From: Acanthococcus lagerstroemiae
Taxonomy: Eukaryota; Arthropoda; Insecta; Hemiptera; Eriococcidae
Length of the DNA stretch: 64,000 bases
Direction of reading: 5' to 3'
Assembly (NCBI GenBank): GCA_031841125.1
Contig: CM063109.1
Location: 24,647,321-24,711,320 of the forward strand
The translations under genes and the position numbers were made by a program. Below, one piece after another: positions 31,583-40,699 of the stretch (its first letter is position 1; each line of letters opens with the position of its first letter). Under the pieces are notes generated by a model, which searched no databases, was not told the DNA's origin, and worked only from the letters and a program-made list of their open reading frames with translations.

Positions 31583-31630
31583 GATTCACGGCCTTTTGGC
31601 TAAGATCAAAGTGTACTATCTCTACTGATA
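31583..31630 (+). ncRNA. U2 snRNA 5'-end-like fragment
   Basis: CGATTCACGGCCTTTTGGCTAAGATCAAAGTGTACTATCT follows the U2 snRNA 5' end (stem-loop I CGGCC-loop-GGCT, then AAGATCAA(A)GTGTAGTATCT, which contains the branch-point pairing GTAGTA). The extra A matches the insect form. GTAGTA is GTACTA here and the match stops after about 45 nt, so this is a pseudogene or the head of an snRNA-derived SINE, not a working U2 gene. A tRNA B-box-like GCTCGAACTCGGGACC lies just upstream. Confidence 0.6.
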
Positions 31631-31639
31631 ATCCTTATT

Positions 31640-32245
31640 TTAGGCACTCTGGCTTTGCTGTGGGAAAACTGTGCCTATAATTTCTCATTTTTATTACAGT
31701 TTAAGAGCAGCTGCGGAAAGATGAAGTCTTGCGTGCAATTCTGAAAGAACGACTAATATTTGGTTTTTGACTCTCGTTGGTGACACCTGAAGAAATCAAA
31801 TCCAAAAACTAATCTCCATTCAAACTGAGCGTTCCAAGAACCTGAAAATCAGCTTTCATCTCGAATCTCGTTCATCTCATTCTCCCTCTCTTGTTTTCAA
31901 ACCATACTGTGAGGAAATGAAGGGTTCAGAGATGTTTTATGCTCTGTGTCTCTGAGAATGTTCGGAATTTTTTTGAGTTGAATTAATGTTTTTAGTAATT
32001 TTTTTTCTTTCGAGCATTCGACTTCTTTCACTGATTTGAGCCCAAACTCGAGAGTAAAGACCGTGTTCAATTTTACCCTATGGTAGCGATCTTTCTAGTA
32101 CATATAATAAATAAAAACTGGAAATATTTTAGTGGGGACTGTTTTTCTACAACAAAAACCAAATTGCGGAATACTCCGAAAATAGTGACAATTTTTTCAA
32201 AATAAACACCACCTGAATATCTAGCTTCCATTTTCATCGTTCACT
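31640..32245. other. Unassigned interval, no gene seen
   Basis: AT-rich sequence downstream of the U2-like fragment. I see no frame or repeat worth reporting. Confidence 0.4.
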
Positions 32246-32339
32246 TTTTTCACTGTGGAGTTTGGAAATGTTGAAACCTTTCATAGATATCTTCATTATC
32301 AACCTGCATCGTTACACTTACCAAGACAAGAAAGTGAGA

Positions 32340-32598
32340 GGCGAAGGAAGCCTGGTCCAGCTGTGGGTCACCCGAATTCCAAGTTAACGCTGGGTGAGCG
32401 TTGCCTTGGTCGGTAAGGTGTCCCACGGTGGTCCTGATCAGACAGTGCGAATCCACGTGAAGGAGAAATGAAATGGGGGCCAGGGCCAGCCTCAAAACGT
32501 TCCCTCTGGTCGCTGACGCGATACTTGAAAGGGTAGTTTCCGGGGCCAAGAGTGCCGTGTCTGGGGAGCCACCTTGGCATGTGTGTATCGCCATACAC
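32340..32598 (-). pseudogene. Exon-like PGPG-repeat fragment, copy 2
   Basis: A 76-codon minus frame begins YGDTHMPRW and continues LGPGNYPFKYRVSDQR, then EAGPGPHFISPS. The related copy 1 is at 9070-9180. PGPGxY plus a following GPxF motif is the pattern of SHIPPO/STPGR-repeat flagellar proteins. Downstream on the minus strand a good 5' splice site, TTG|GTAAGTG, occurs at about 32320, but the motif frame stops before it (near 32371). A neighbouring frame is open across it. This could be a decayed exon or a captured fragment. The family is inferred from short motifs only. Confidence 0.35.
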
Positions 32599-32654
32599 AC
32601 TCCATCAAACAATAATTCCTAGCTTACACCATCATAGATTCAAATAGTCAGATC

Positions 32655-32720
32655 ATTCAAATGATGACTCGCCTAGAGTCGCTCTGTGACCGAGTGGTAA
32701 CGTCTCCGCGGGCGTCGTCC
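32655..32720 (+). repeat. tRNA-like head, degenerate SINE remnant
   Basis: GTCGCTCTGTGACCGAGTGGTAACGTCTCCGCGGGC resembles the A-box half of the SINE heads at 18432 (minus) and 33945 (plus). The expected B box is reduced to GCGTCCGGGTCAGTA. The SINE body is not recognisable downstream. Confidence 0.4.
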
Positions 32721-32879
32721 GATTGCGTCCGGGTCAGTAAGGGGAGATATTAAAGAAAATGAATGTTTTCATTACGGCCCGATGTGGACTTTGATTGCGT
32801 CCAGGTTCATAGTTCCATTGGGTCCCAGTCCATTTCGCGTCATCTAGAGTGTACTAAGAGGAGGTGGACCGAACTACAG

Positions 32880-33094
32880 TTAAGACTTTCAGTATACATC
32901 TACATAAATAACTATTATTCGAAATCTGAATAAACCGCGGAGCTGAAAACGTGGAGGTGAGTGCCCAACTTGCCCTGTTCCTAAATGAAGAAGAAAAAGC
33001 ACCATGTAGATTTAGGTCTTATTTTGGAAAGCTAATAGAATTTTTTGGCCAGAATGCAGCTTTACCCTTTCGCTCCCAATTTCATTTTTCAATT

Positions 33095-33129
<35 letters not shown>

Positions 33130-33940
33130 GGAAATTGTTGTATATACTCCCCATAATACGAATTCGGTGTCGGAGAATTTTTCACTCTTTCTTGGGCCTC
33201 CAGTGAACCTTAGACAGCGTATGTCCCACTAGTAGAGTTATGAGAGTCATAAAAATTATTTCCGAAACAACCACGCTATCTGCCGATACGTGAGTGAGCT
33301 AAGATATGTTTCTGTAAGTACTCAACTAGAGGGATACAACTAGCACTGCTTTCAACGTATATTTGACCCAGTAGAATTTTTCAAAAACCGTTGGGACAAA
33401 CGGTGTGTCCTGTTGGAATCGAAAGGGTTAAGACCACTCACACTCTTAAAGACGCATTCAGATTTCGTTGCGTACTTTTGATAAAGGCTATCTGATTCCG
33501 CTAGAACTCAATTAGACTCCTTCAGACTTGTTAAGCCTTCTTAGTCTCTGATGACACTCATACTGACGCCTTTGAGATTTATCAGACCACATTTTGAGGC
33601 ATGTGAGACTCACTCGGATTCGTTCAGACTTTCTGACTCTATTTAGGCTCACTAAGGATGACTCATCCAGACTCCATCTCGATTGACAAAAAGAGGGTCA
33701 CAAAGCCTCAGCGCACAAAAAAGCCAAAACTGGGATTTGAGGCAAACGAGTGTTTCTTTTTAAACCAATTAGAGAGCAGGACGCAAACAGAAACGAGAAC
33801 GACATGCTATGTAGTTGAGGTAATTTCATGATATCACTTGATCAAACATAATTTTATGATGGACGCGATCGAACCATTCGAAGCAAGGGGCAAAAACGAG
33901 ACGTCATAAGACTATATGAAACAGGCGTGAGGGCTACTTT
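32880..33940. other. Unassigned interval with T31 tract
   Basis: A run of about 31 T residues lies at 33098-33126. The part at 33420-33680 has scattered GACTC.TTCAGACT-like motifs that could be an old short tandem repeat. No coding frame is seen. Confidence 0.4.
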
Positions 33941-33944
33941 TCGG

Positions 33945-34345
33945 ACGCAATCGGGCTTCTCCGGACTTCGCTTCGCTGTCCTCCTTGCGTTTCGGGTTCG
34001 ACTCCCACCAACGTCGGAAAGCTGGAGATATTCGAATATTCCCGGAACAGAGCGACTATAGCATCAATTGAGGTGGAACGATAGAGCGCCCCCTGTAACA
34101 TCGCCAGTTTCTACGAACAAGGCATTTCAATCATAGGGCATGTTACCACCAGATCAGAAAAATTCGGTACTGCGCGTGTACACGTCGTGGACAGCTTACT
34201 TAACTAAGCGAACTGCGGCTGCGCACTCTTCGGCATGGAAGAGGGAAAACTCTAACGCGACAAACTGGAGGGAAAACAAAGGCAAACTACCCAAATAACT
34301 CTGCTCAGGAAAATCACGCAACTGCCTGAAGTATATAGAATGAAG
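33945..34345 (+). mobile_element. tRNA-headed SINE, copy 2
   Basis: CTTGCGTTTCGGGTTCGACTCCCACCAACG carries a perfect B box (GGTTCGACTCC). The A-box side is altered. The body matches copy 1: ATATTCGAATATTCCC, ATCAATTGAGGTGGAACGATA, GTTACCACCAGATCAGAAAAATT, CGTCGTGGACAGCTTACTTAAC, then CTCTAACGCGACAAACTGGAGGGAAAACAAAGGCAAACTAC. Divergence is moderate. It ends near ACTGCCTGAAG at about 34330, just upstream of a C11 tract. Confidence 0.75.
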
Positions 34346-34949
34346 TGCCAAGAAAAATATGGGTGGTACTTATTTCTCCCCCCCCCCCCACGGAGAAAGA
34401 GAGCGGTGTATTTTGGTATGAAAACCCGGTTCCAGATTCATGAAACGAGCAGAAAATATCAAAAAATGGACAAAACCTCAATATTGAGCTACGTTATCAG
34501 CAGTGGCGTGCATTACAGGCAAGCGAGGTAAGCGCCGCTTACCTTGAAAATTCCCGAGAAAATAAGTTTTCATATACAATATCAACTTGAACTTAAAATA
34601 TAATGAAACCCTGGGAAAAACAGTGACTGTATTGACGCTTACGCTTAAGTATATTATAATAAATTCACAGAAGATGTATACTGTTTGACATTCGGCAATC
34701 CTCATACATGTATTTGTACAGGCCAGCAAGGTGTGCGTCGGATCTAACGCTTCTTTTCCATACTGCACGTATCATTGCACGACTTACGCTCCACCTCTGT
34801 GTTTATCACCAACACAAAAACACACTAGCATGTTCAACGCGACGAAACCTGTGCGTTTGGTTGCGTTCTGGAAGCGCTTCCGGCTTGGCTTGGCTACACA
34901 CGAACGTTGAAGTTGACAGTGAAACGTGATTATGTTCTTCCACTAGTCA

Positions 34950-35167
34950 ACACGTTATGTTTGAATTTTCGCGGCTTACTCTTAATGAACAAGTAGAAAT
35001 TTTATTAATGGTGGGAAGCCTAAACCAGAATTACCATTTTTAAAAACTGAGCAAAAGAGAGATGGTTCAAGTTAAACTAGACATTGCCACATAGCGCAAT
35101 ATGAAAACATTTTGTAGTTAACCGGTTGTGAAGATGGTGGGAAACTGTTTTATTGGCCATATCTATT
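34950..35167 (+). pseudogene. TTF/ZMYM-type hAT transposase N-terminus (copy A)
   Basis: Broken plus frames give LTLNEQVEILL, a Lys-rich segment, and then TTGTGAAGATGGTGGGAAACTG, which encodes GCEDGGKLF in one frame. The same order in better condition is seen on the minus strand of copy B (49400-49139), ending KLFCRPCLF, the Cys pair of the TTF zinc finger. The frame has several stops. The MITE at 35168 cuts it immediately after the zinc-finger motif. Confidence 0.6.
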
Positions 35168-35668
35168 CAGGGACGTACCGATAGGGGAGAGCAACTCCCC
35201 CCTGTGAGAATTTTTCACTCAGCACTTGTGAAAATTTACAATCTCAATCAGGGGGAATTGAGAAAATCACAATATTTAGGCCACGTACTAAGGGGCCCCA
35301 AATACGGACTCCTCAAGTTAATAATAGAAGGAAAAATCAACGGGAAACGATCAATAGGAAGACGCCAAAATTCGTAGCTAAAAGACCTCAGAAGATGGCT
35401 CGGCTGCCCGTCCATCGAGATATTCAGCCGCATCAGAAATTCAAATTGCCATCTGGATAACCAACCTCCTTTAGGAGACGGCGGAAGAAGAACAACTCAG
35501 AAGGTTTTTTTTTGCTTTGATACTTGGGAATTGAGTTTCAAAGTGGGAAAAGTCCATTAAGTCAAAGGTTTCCTTTTGCTTTGTACTTGGTAATTGTAAG
35601 TTGAGTCACTTGGGACTTTCACAATTTTTGCCTCCACTCTGGAAAAACTCTTCGGTGGTACGCCCCTG
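35168..35668 (-). mobile_element. CAGGGACGTACC hAT-type MITE in copy A
   Basis: The ends CAGGGACGTACCG (35168) and GGTACGCCCCTG (35668) are inverted. TATCTATT (35160-35167) and TGTCTATT (35669-35676) form an 8-bp duplication with one mismatch. The interior has AAGTCAAAGGTTTCC...TTTGCTTTGTACTTGG repeats that match the MITEs in copy B. It sits at the same position of the host element as the MITE at 48758-49138, so the insertion happened before copies A and B separated. Confidence 0.85.
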
Positions 35669-36056
35669 TGTCTATTATTCGCCACAGAAAAGAATAAATG
35701 CATATGGAATGATCCTACACTGAATAAAACAATTTGAATAATTTCATCAATGTCGTTTTGTGGTAGCACATTTCATACTTTTATTCTGACTTTTACTTCA
35801 CCTCTACGCTTATCGCTTACCTCCTAGGAAAAATCACCGCACGCCACTAATGACAGCTATTGAAAAAGAAAACCACATGTTCGCCAATAGCTGTCAGGAA
35901 TGTCCTCTGTTGGCGACTAGTTACCAAAATTATTTTCTAAAAGCTGACACTGACAATGATTATTCTATTGGGAGTGAATTATTAAGCAGATTCAGGTCTA
36001 AAAAGTGTATGAATGTAGTCAACATTTTTTTCTCCCTTTTTATTTTACTGTAGGTA

Positions 36057-36227
36057 TGGCCAAAAAATCAACGAAGTAGGGAGAAAATATCATTGCTCAA
36101 CTACAATCTGGAGCAAATGACAAAAGCCCTGGAGGATGTTGAAAAGGGAATGCCATTCAAGGGAGCCGCTATAAAACATGGTATTCCACAGTCTACACTG
36201 AAGGCAGAATATGAAGATAGAAAATGA
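36057..36227 (+). pseudogene. Pogo-family transposase, psq-type HTH
   Basis: A 56-codon plus frame reads NYNLEQMTKALEDVEKGMPF, followed by KGAAIKHGIPQSTLK. This is the pipsqueak-type helix-turn-helix of pogo/Tigger transposases, where A..V..G....AA..YGIP.STL is conserved. The frame ends in a stop right after the motif. A polypyrimidine stretch and TTTTACTGTAG|G just upstream resemble a 3' splice site. The DDE catalytic domain is missing; a later pogo block appears at 37290-37440 beyond MULE-like DNA. Confidence 0.7.
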
Positions 36228-36559
36228 GGAATATTAAACGGCACGAGAAAAAGAAAAGGTTTGCACGAGAAATAGTGCAGAAGAAAAAAATGAACGAGAT
36301 TAGAAAAGGGATTGCTAGAGATGACTCACGCACGAGATGTTAACAGGTTTCCCCGAGAAAAGTATACTTTCCAACGGGAAGCAGGTGGATCATGTATGAA
36401 ATACTTTCAAAAGAGGAAGCGGCCGATTTCATCCTGTCCAGAAAAGGTGGATTTGCTGGCCAGTTAAAAGAGGATGTTCACAGCCTTCAGGCATCTTCAG
36501 ATCAAGCCACATTTACCAAGCCAGCGCATTCTTCTTGAAGAAATGGCGGAAGAAGAAGG

Positions 36560-37090
36560 AAAGCTGTGTTTTTGATTTCGTTGAATACCTTGATAAAGTA
36601 TGTTTCCGAAAGTATTCAGATTGCTATAAGGGAGCCGATGAACACTATCCCTCTACCAACAATGGTGTTGAAGCGACTAATTAAAATGTGGACAGTGGTC
36701 TACCACTGGGGACTCTCGAATTCCCCCATGGTACTGCACGACAAAGAGAGTGGCATGCAGTATTTCACCACATTATCCAGGATGAATACAGCAATTACGC
36801 CAAACATTTTAAGCATGTATCAAAAACGTTCTGGTAAATGGGCTGATTTAGATGATTTTAAGCCTTGGTGAACGGAACTTTGAACCATAACAGTATCACG
36901 TTCGAGCGTTAAATGTACATGCCCATTTTATGTAAAAAATGGACAGTGTAAACATGCGCTAGGCCTTCAAATTGGATGGAAAGAAGTGAGCGTACCATTG
37001 GAGGCTAAAAGTATCCCTCTTGGACAGAAAAGGTAGAGGAGGAAGAAAGCACTAATTGTGCAATAGGCACTGCAAATTTTTTCTCGTGTA
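36560..37090 (+). pseudogene. MULE-like transposase C-terminal fragment with SWIM finger
   Basis: The plus strand reads ADEHYPSTNNGVEATN, the (C/Y)PxTNNGxExTN motif after the MULE catalytic core, then GLPLGTLEF. Further on, 36913-36960 encodes CTCPFYVKNGQCKHALGLQI, a complete SWIM zinc finger (C-x-C-xn-C-x-H). Stops occur between and after these blocks. The catalytic DDE residues lie upstream in the family and are not present. It is wedged between two pogo pieces on the same strand. Confidence 0.65.
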
Positions 37091-37289
37091 CAGTCATGTA
37101 GTGCGAAATAATACTGTTCGTTTGCATGTGTATTTTTACTGAGTGTGACAATTGATTTCGCCTGCATTAGAATAATATATAGTTCAAAATTTTTTTCTTC
37201 TCGTCATTATTCATTTTTTCTCGTTAAATATTCCTTCTCTCGTTCATTATTTATAAATGCTGCTCAATCACTCTTATTTTTCTCGGACC

Positions 37290-37860
37290 GATAAATGGGT
37301 CCCATGAAAAATATGAAAAAGATAAGATGGGGCCAGAAACAACTCTTGCCTAAGAAATATGACAACGATCTCGTTACATGGATTGAAACTTGCTCAAAAA
37401 ATGGGTTTTCGATAACAGAAGAGCAGTTATTCGCCAGCGTAAAAAAAAAATTGTAATAGAAGCCATAGAACAAGAGAAAGTTGCACGAAAAGAGGAAAGG
37501 GAAATGAAGAAGATGGAAAAAGAGGAGATAGAACAGCAGAATAGGAAAATTTCAAAACGAATAGGATCGCTCAAGAAGTTGCGGAAAGTGGAGGAATGTA
37601 GCGACTTGGATATGGTGGTAGAACCCCCGTAAGTGCACCAGTATAAGAAGTCGCAGCAGGAAATACGAGTATTTGTCCAGGTGATTACATTATTGGGATC
37701 CTAATTTATGACTTGGGACGTGAGAAGAGTCGAGCAAAAACGTTGTAGGTCAAGTGGGAAGGCAGAAGGAGCAATTCAAAGTTCATTTTCTGAGAGAAGG
37801 GAAAATTAATTTACCTGATGAAGATGAACCGGGATGCTTTCTTACATTTCCAAACGGGAA
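37290..37860 (+). pseudogene. Pogo-like transposase pieces (post-HTH and C-terminal)
   Basis: MGPETTL, then after a frame change PKKYDNDLVTWIETCSKNGF and SITEEQLFASV, match the GP..LP..E..L..W......GFP.T..QL segment that follows the psq HTH in pogo proteins. A separate frame (37390-37632) is a Lys/Glu-rich coiled-coil-like stretch. At 37690-37860 GDYIIGILIYDLG, QVGRQKEQFKVHFLREGK and FPNGKI resemble the small C-terminal domain often found in insect pogo-type transposases. The catalytic core is missing. Confidence 0.5.
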
Positions 37861-38928
37861 AATCACCGCACGCCACTGATTTTCAGTACCCCATCATCAT
37901 CTTTTCGTACAGTTTCCGATTTTCACCATGTGCAGCACACCCTTCGAATATGTGAATAGGTAGTTCACAGTTACTTCATAGAGCGTATACAGTTTGACAA
38001 TCTAGGTAGTGTTTAACAGGTTTCCGAGACAGGTTTTCTGTAGGGCAAGAGCATTTACAAAAATTTCAGAAATTATGCGCCCAGTGGCAGTGGACATGTT
38101 CAAACCTGCGCTGCGTTAATTGATATTAATTTTGAAAGGACCTAGTACAGGAAAACAATTTATCGAATATTAATAAAATGAAAGTTGATGAAGGGAGACA
38201 TATTGGAGTCAATGCTGATCTTTAACGTAATCGAATGCTCTGGTGGAGAAAAGTTACGATTTCAGGGTTGCCAGATTTGGTCTTTTTGAAAAATGTTAGT
38301 CCTTTTTTTAGTCTTTTTTTTTTTTTTTTTTTTTGCGAATAATTTTTTAGAAATTGATCGATATTTCAAGAATAAGCAACAGATAAGGAATTGGAGGTTC
38401 ATTTTCACGAATGAAGAATCTTTACTGTTTTAAACATTAAATTATAAGTCGAACGATATGATATTCCGGTGTTGTTATTCATTCTAAACAGATTTCTGTT
38501 ACAATACTTTTCTTTTATTCTCTTTTCTTCATAACATATTTAGATTATAAGTTCAACCAAAGTGGAATCCCAATTTTGCAATGTTTAATTACCGGTATAC
38601 CTATTCATTACTCATTAGATTAAGACAACATTTTTTTTTTATTCTTCCTCCTTACTAGATTTAGAATTTTAGAGTCGATGTTTAGCCGAAGTAGAATATC
38701 ACTTTCGCAATGCTCATTTACCGGTACTATTTCTTAGATAGAAACGATATTGTTCCTTTCAAATTGGGACCTCAGTAATTTTTCATTGTTCAATTACTGG
38801 TGGATGCCTATTCCCATATTCAATCAGTCAATCAATCAACCAACCAAACAGCCTTTATTGGTATGAAAAATTGATACACTATTATATAATGTGAAAATAA
38901 CCTTACATAAATACGCAAGAATTACTAG

Positions 38929-39402
38929 TCATACCGAGCCCCCATGTCGCGAGCATAGGCCTCCGCTATATTTTTTCCATACCCTCCGGTCTTGTGCCGC
39001 CCTACAGCATGGTGTTCCTACTCTTTTAATGATTTCGCTTCCCCAGCTTGTTACTAGCCTACCCTTCTTCCTCTTACCTCCGTACGGAACCCAGAAAGTG
39101 GTTCTTCTACACCAGCGATTCTCTTCCATTCTCGCTAAGTGCCCCGCGTATTTTATTTTTAATTTTTTAGTCATAAATATCATTCCCCTGCATTTTGTCT
39201 TATCCCTGATAGATTTAACTCTGATTTTATCCTTCCTTTTTATGTTCAGAATACTCCTTTCCACTCCCCTTCGAGTAACGGCTAGCTTTTTGGCTTGAAC
39301 GTTGATGAGAGACCACGTCTGTGCTCCGTACGTCAATATTGAGAAGATACAAGCCTCCAGCATTTTGATTTTTGAGGAGATTGCCAAGTCTTCTTCAAAC
39401 AC
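38929..39402 (-). pseudogene. RTE C-terminal region
   Basis: A 157-codon minus frame contains SKIKMLEACIF, LTYGAQTWSLIN, ERSILNIKRKDKI, KLKIKYAGHLARM, TTFWVPYGGKRKKGR and SWGSEIIKRV. These are the conserved blocks after the RT in this family. The frame is open to RRVWKKYSGGLCSRHGG. A gap of about 115 nt with frame loss separates it from the RT. Confidence 0.8.
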
Positions 39403-39518
39403 CGTCCTCGAAGTCTAATACTCCTTCCAAACTTGGCTTATTCTTTTATCGATCTCTTCCCTCATTTTATCATTGAAGGACATGATTTGTCCAAGGTTGG
39501 TGAACTCCTCTACTTCTT

Positions 39519-40380
39519 CTAAATCTTCTCCCCAATCTTAATTTTGTCCCCTGTGGTAATGCACATCACCTTGGTTTTGGAGATATTAATGACAAGCTCT
39601 GCTTTTTTGCTTACTGCGATCAGCCCGTCGAGCATTTCCTGTGACTCCCCCCTATCCCCACTCAGCAAGACAATGTCGTCTGCAAATCTTAAATGGTTTA
39701 AGTTTTGTCCATCGATTTTAATCCCCTTTTCTTCCCGATCAAGTTTCCTGAAAATATGTTCCAGAAGTGCGTTAAATAAATTTGGGGACAGGGGGGTCTC
39801 CTTCTTTAGCCCTCTGTGAAGTCGGAACTCGGTTCCTAGTCCTCCCATATTCACATACGCACTCGTATTCTCGTAGTAATTTTCCAAAATTCTAATGATT
39901 TTTTCATTAATTCCCTGTTCCCTCAAGGCGTTCCACAGGTAGTTATGGTAGACAGTATCGAACGCCTTACAGAAATCTATAAAGACCAGGTTCACTTCAA
40001 GTTGGTATGCATTTGTTTTTTCAATGAGTTGGTTGAGTGTGTGAATATGGTCGATCGTGGCAAAGCCTTTTCGGAACCCTGCCTGCTCGACGGGCTGCGC
40101 GCTATCCAACTAGGGGTTTGCCCTATTTTTTATGATCTTTATAGAGACTTTGCTGATGTTAGACGAGAGGCTAATTGGCCGGTAATGGTTTAGTTTGCAC
40201 TTGTCCCCTTTCTTATGCAGGAGGATAATTTCTGCCTTTTTCCACTGCTTTGGAATCGTTTCTTGTGCAATAATTCTGTTGAAAAGCAGAGTCAATGGTT
40301 CAGCTAATACTTCCACAAACTCTTTTAAAGTTTTATTTTCAATTTTATTAGGGCCAGACGCTTCTCCTACTTTTAGATCT
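39519..40380 (-). pseudogene. RTE reverse transcriptase
   Basis: Minus frames from 40380: KVGEASGPNKIEN, IPKQWKKAEIILLHKKGD and NHYRPISLSSNISKV. After a frame break at about 40110 a 196-codon frame gives EQAGFRKGFATIDHIHTLNQ, VFIDFCKAFDTV (motif A, Asp present), RGLKKETPLSPNLFNALLE (motif B, with KET in place of the usual KQGD) and HLRFADDIVLLS (motif C, intact FADD), then the INISKTKVM block. The active-site aspartates survive but motif B is altered and the frame is broken. Confidence 0.85.
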
Positions 40381-40699
40381 ATTCACGAGGGCTTAAAGGG
40401 AAAAGGCAATATGTCACATTTCATTTTCTCTCAGAAAATCAGCTATAACGTTGGTAACACTGCGTTTTTTTAATTATGCAGCTTCCAGCATTCAGCTAGT
40501 TGTTTATGGGGAAGTCAAGTTTTTTGACCTTGTCCAGGCAAGGCTGCTAAAGTCGGAAAACTGAAATAAGATATCTTAAGCCATCGCTATGTTAACAGAG
40601 CTCGTATAAAAAACATTATTTTGGTCCCTTTTTGTCCTAAAAAAATTCAAGAGTGATCCGATTTAGCGTCGCTTATTTGGCAACCCTGCGATTTCAGTG

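Larger units (their letters stand above)
34501..37878 (+). mobile_element. CAGTGGCGTGC hAT element, copy A (with mosaic 3' part)
   Basis: The left end is CAGTGGCGTGCATTACAGG (34501). The far right end is AAAATCACCGCACGCCACTG (37878). Flanks are GTTATCAG (34493-34500) and ATTTTCAG (37879-37886), an 8-bp repeat with two mismatches. A second, nearly identical terminus, AAAATCACCGCACGCCACTA, lies at 35831-35850. The stretch 34501-35850 is homologous, in opposite orientation, to copy B (46336-50999), including AACACACTAGCATGTT near the left end. It holds a decayed transposase N-terminus and a MITE. The stretch 35851-37858 is a pogo/MULE mosaic. Whether the whole 3.4 kb is one element is inference. 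Confidence 0.65.
38820..40395 (-). mobile_element. 5'-truncated RTE-like LINE inside a MITE
   Basis: Minus-strand LINE with RT and C-terminal region but no endonuclease. The 3' tail is a (TTGA)n-type repeat, seen on the plus strand as CAATCAGTCAATCAATCAACCAACCAAA at 38821-38848. The 5' limit near 40395 is set by the last recognisable text (LKVGEASGPNKIEN). It is the best-preserved minus-strand member of the family here. Target duplications could not be fixed by eye. Confidence 0.8.
38264..40687. mobile_element. AGGGTTGCCA-ended element containing an RTE copy
   Basis: The left end AGGGTTGCCAGATTTGG (38264) and right end TTGGCAACCCT (40687) are inverted. ACGATTTC (38256-38263) and GCGATTTC (40688-40695) form an 8-bp duplication with one mismatch, as in hAT elements. 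The terminal parts are non-coding and AT-rich. The interior is largely an RTE insertion (about 38820-40395); removing it would leave a MITE of roughly 0.85 kb. Confidence 0.75.

Noticed and set aside
32655..32720. A functional tRNA gene
   Set aside because: Only the A-box half is good. The B box is degenerate and no acceptor or anticodon stem can be drawn. It fits a decayed SINE head.
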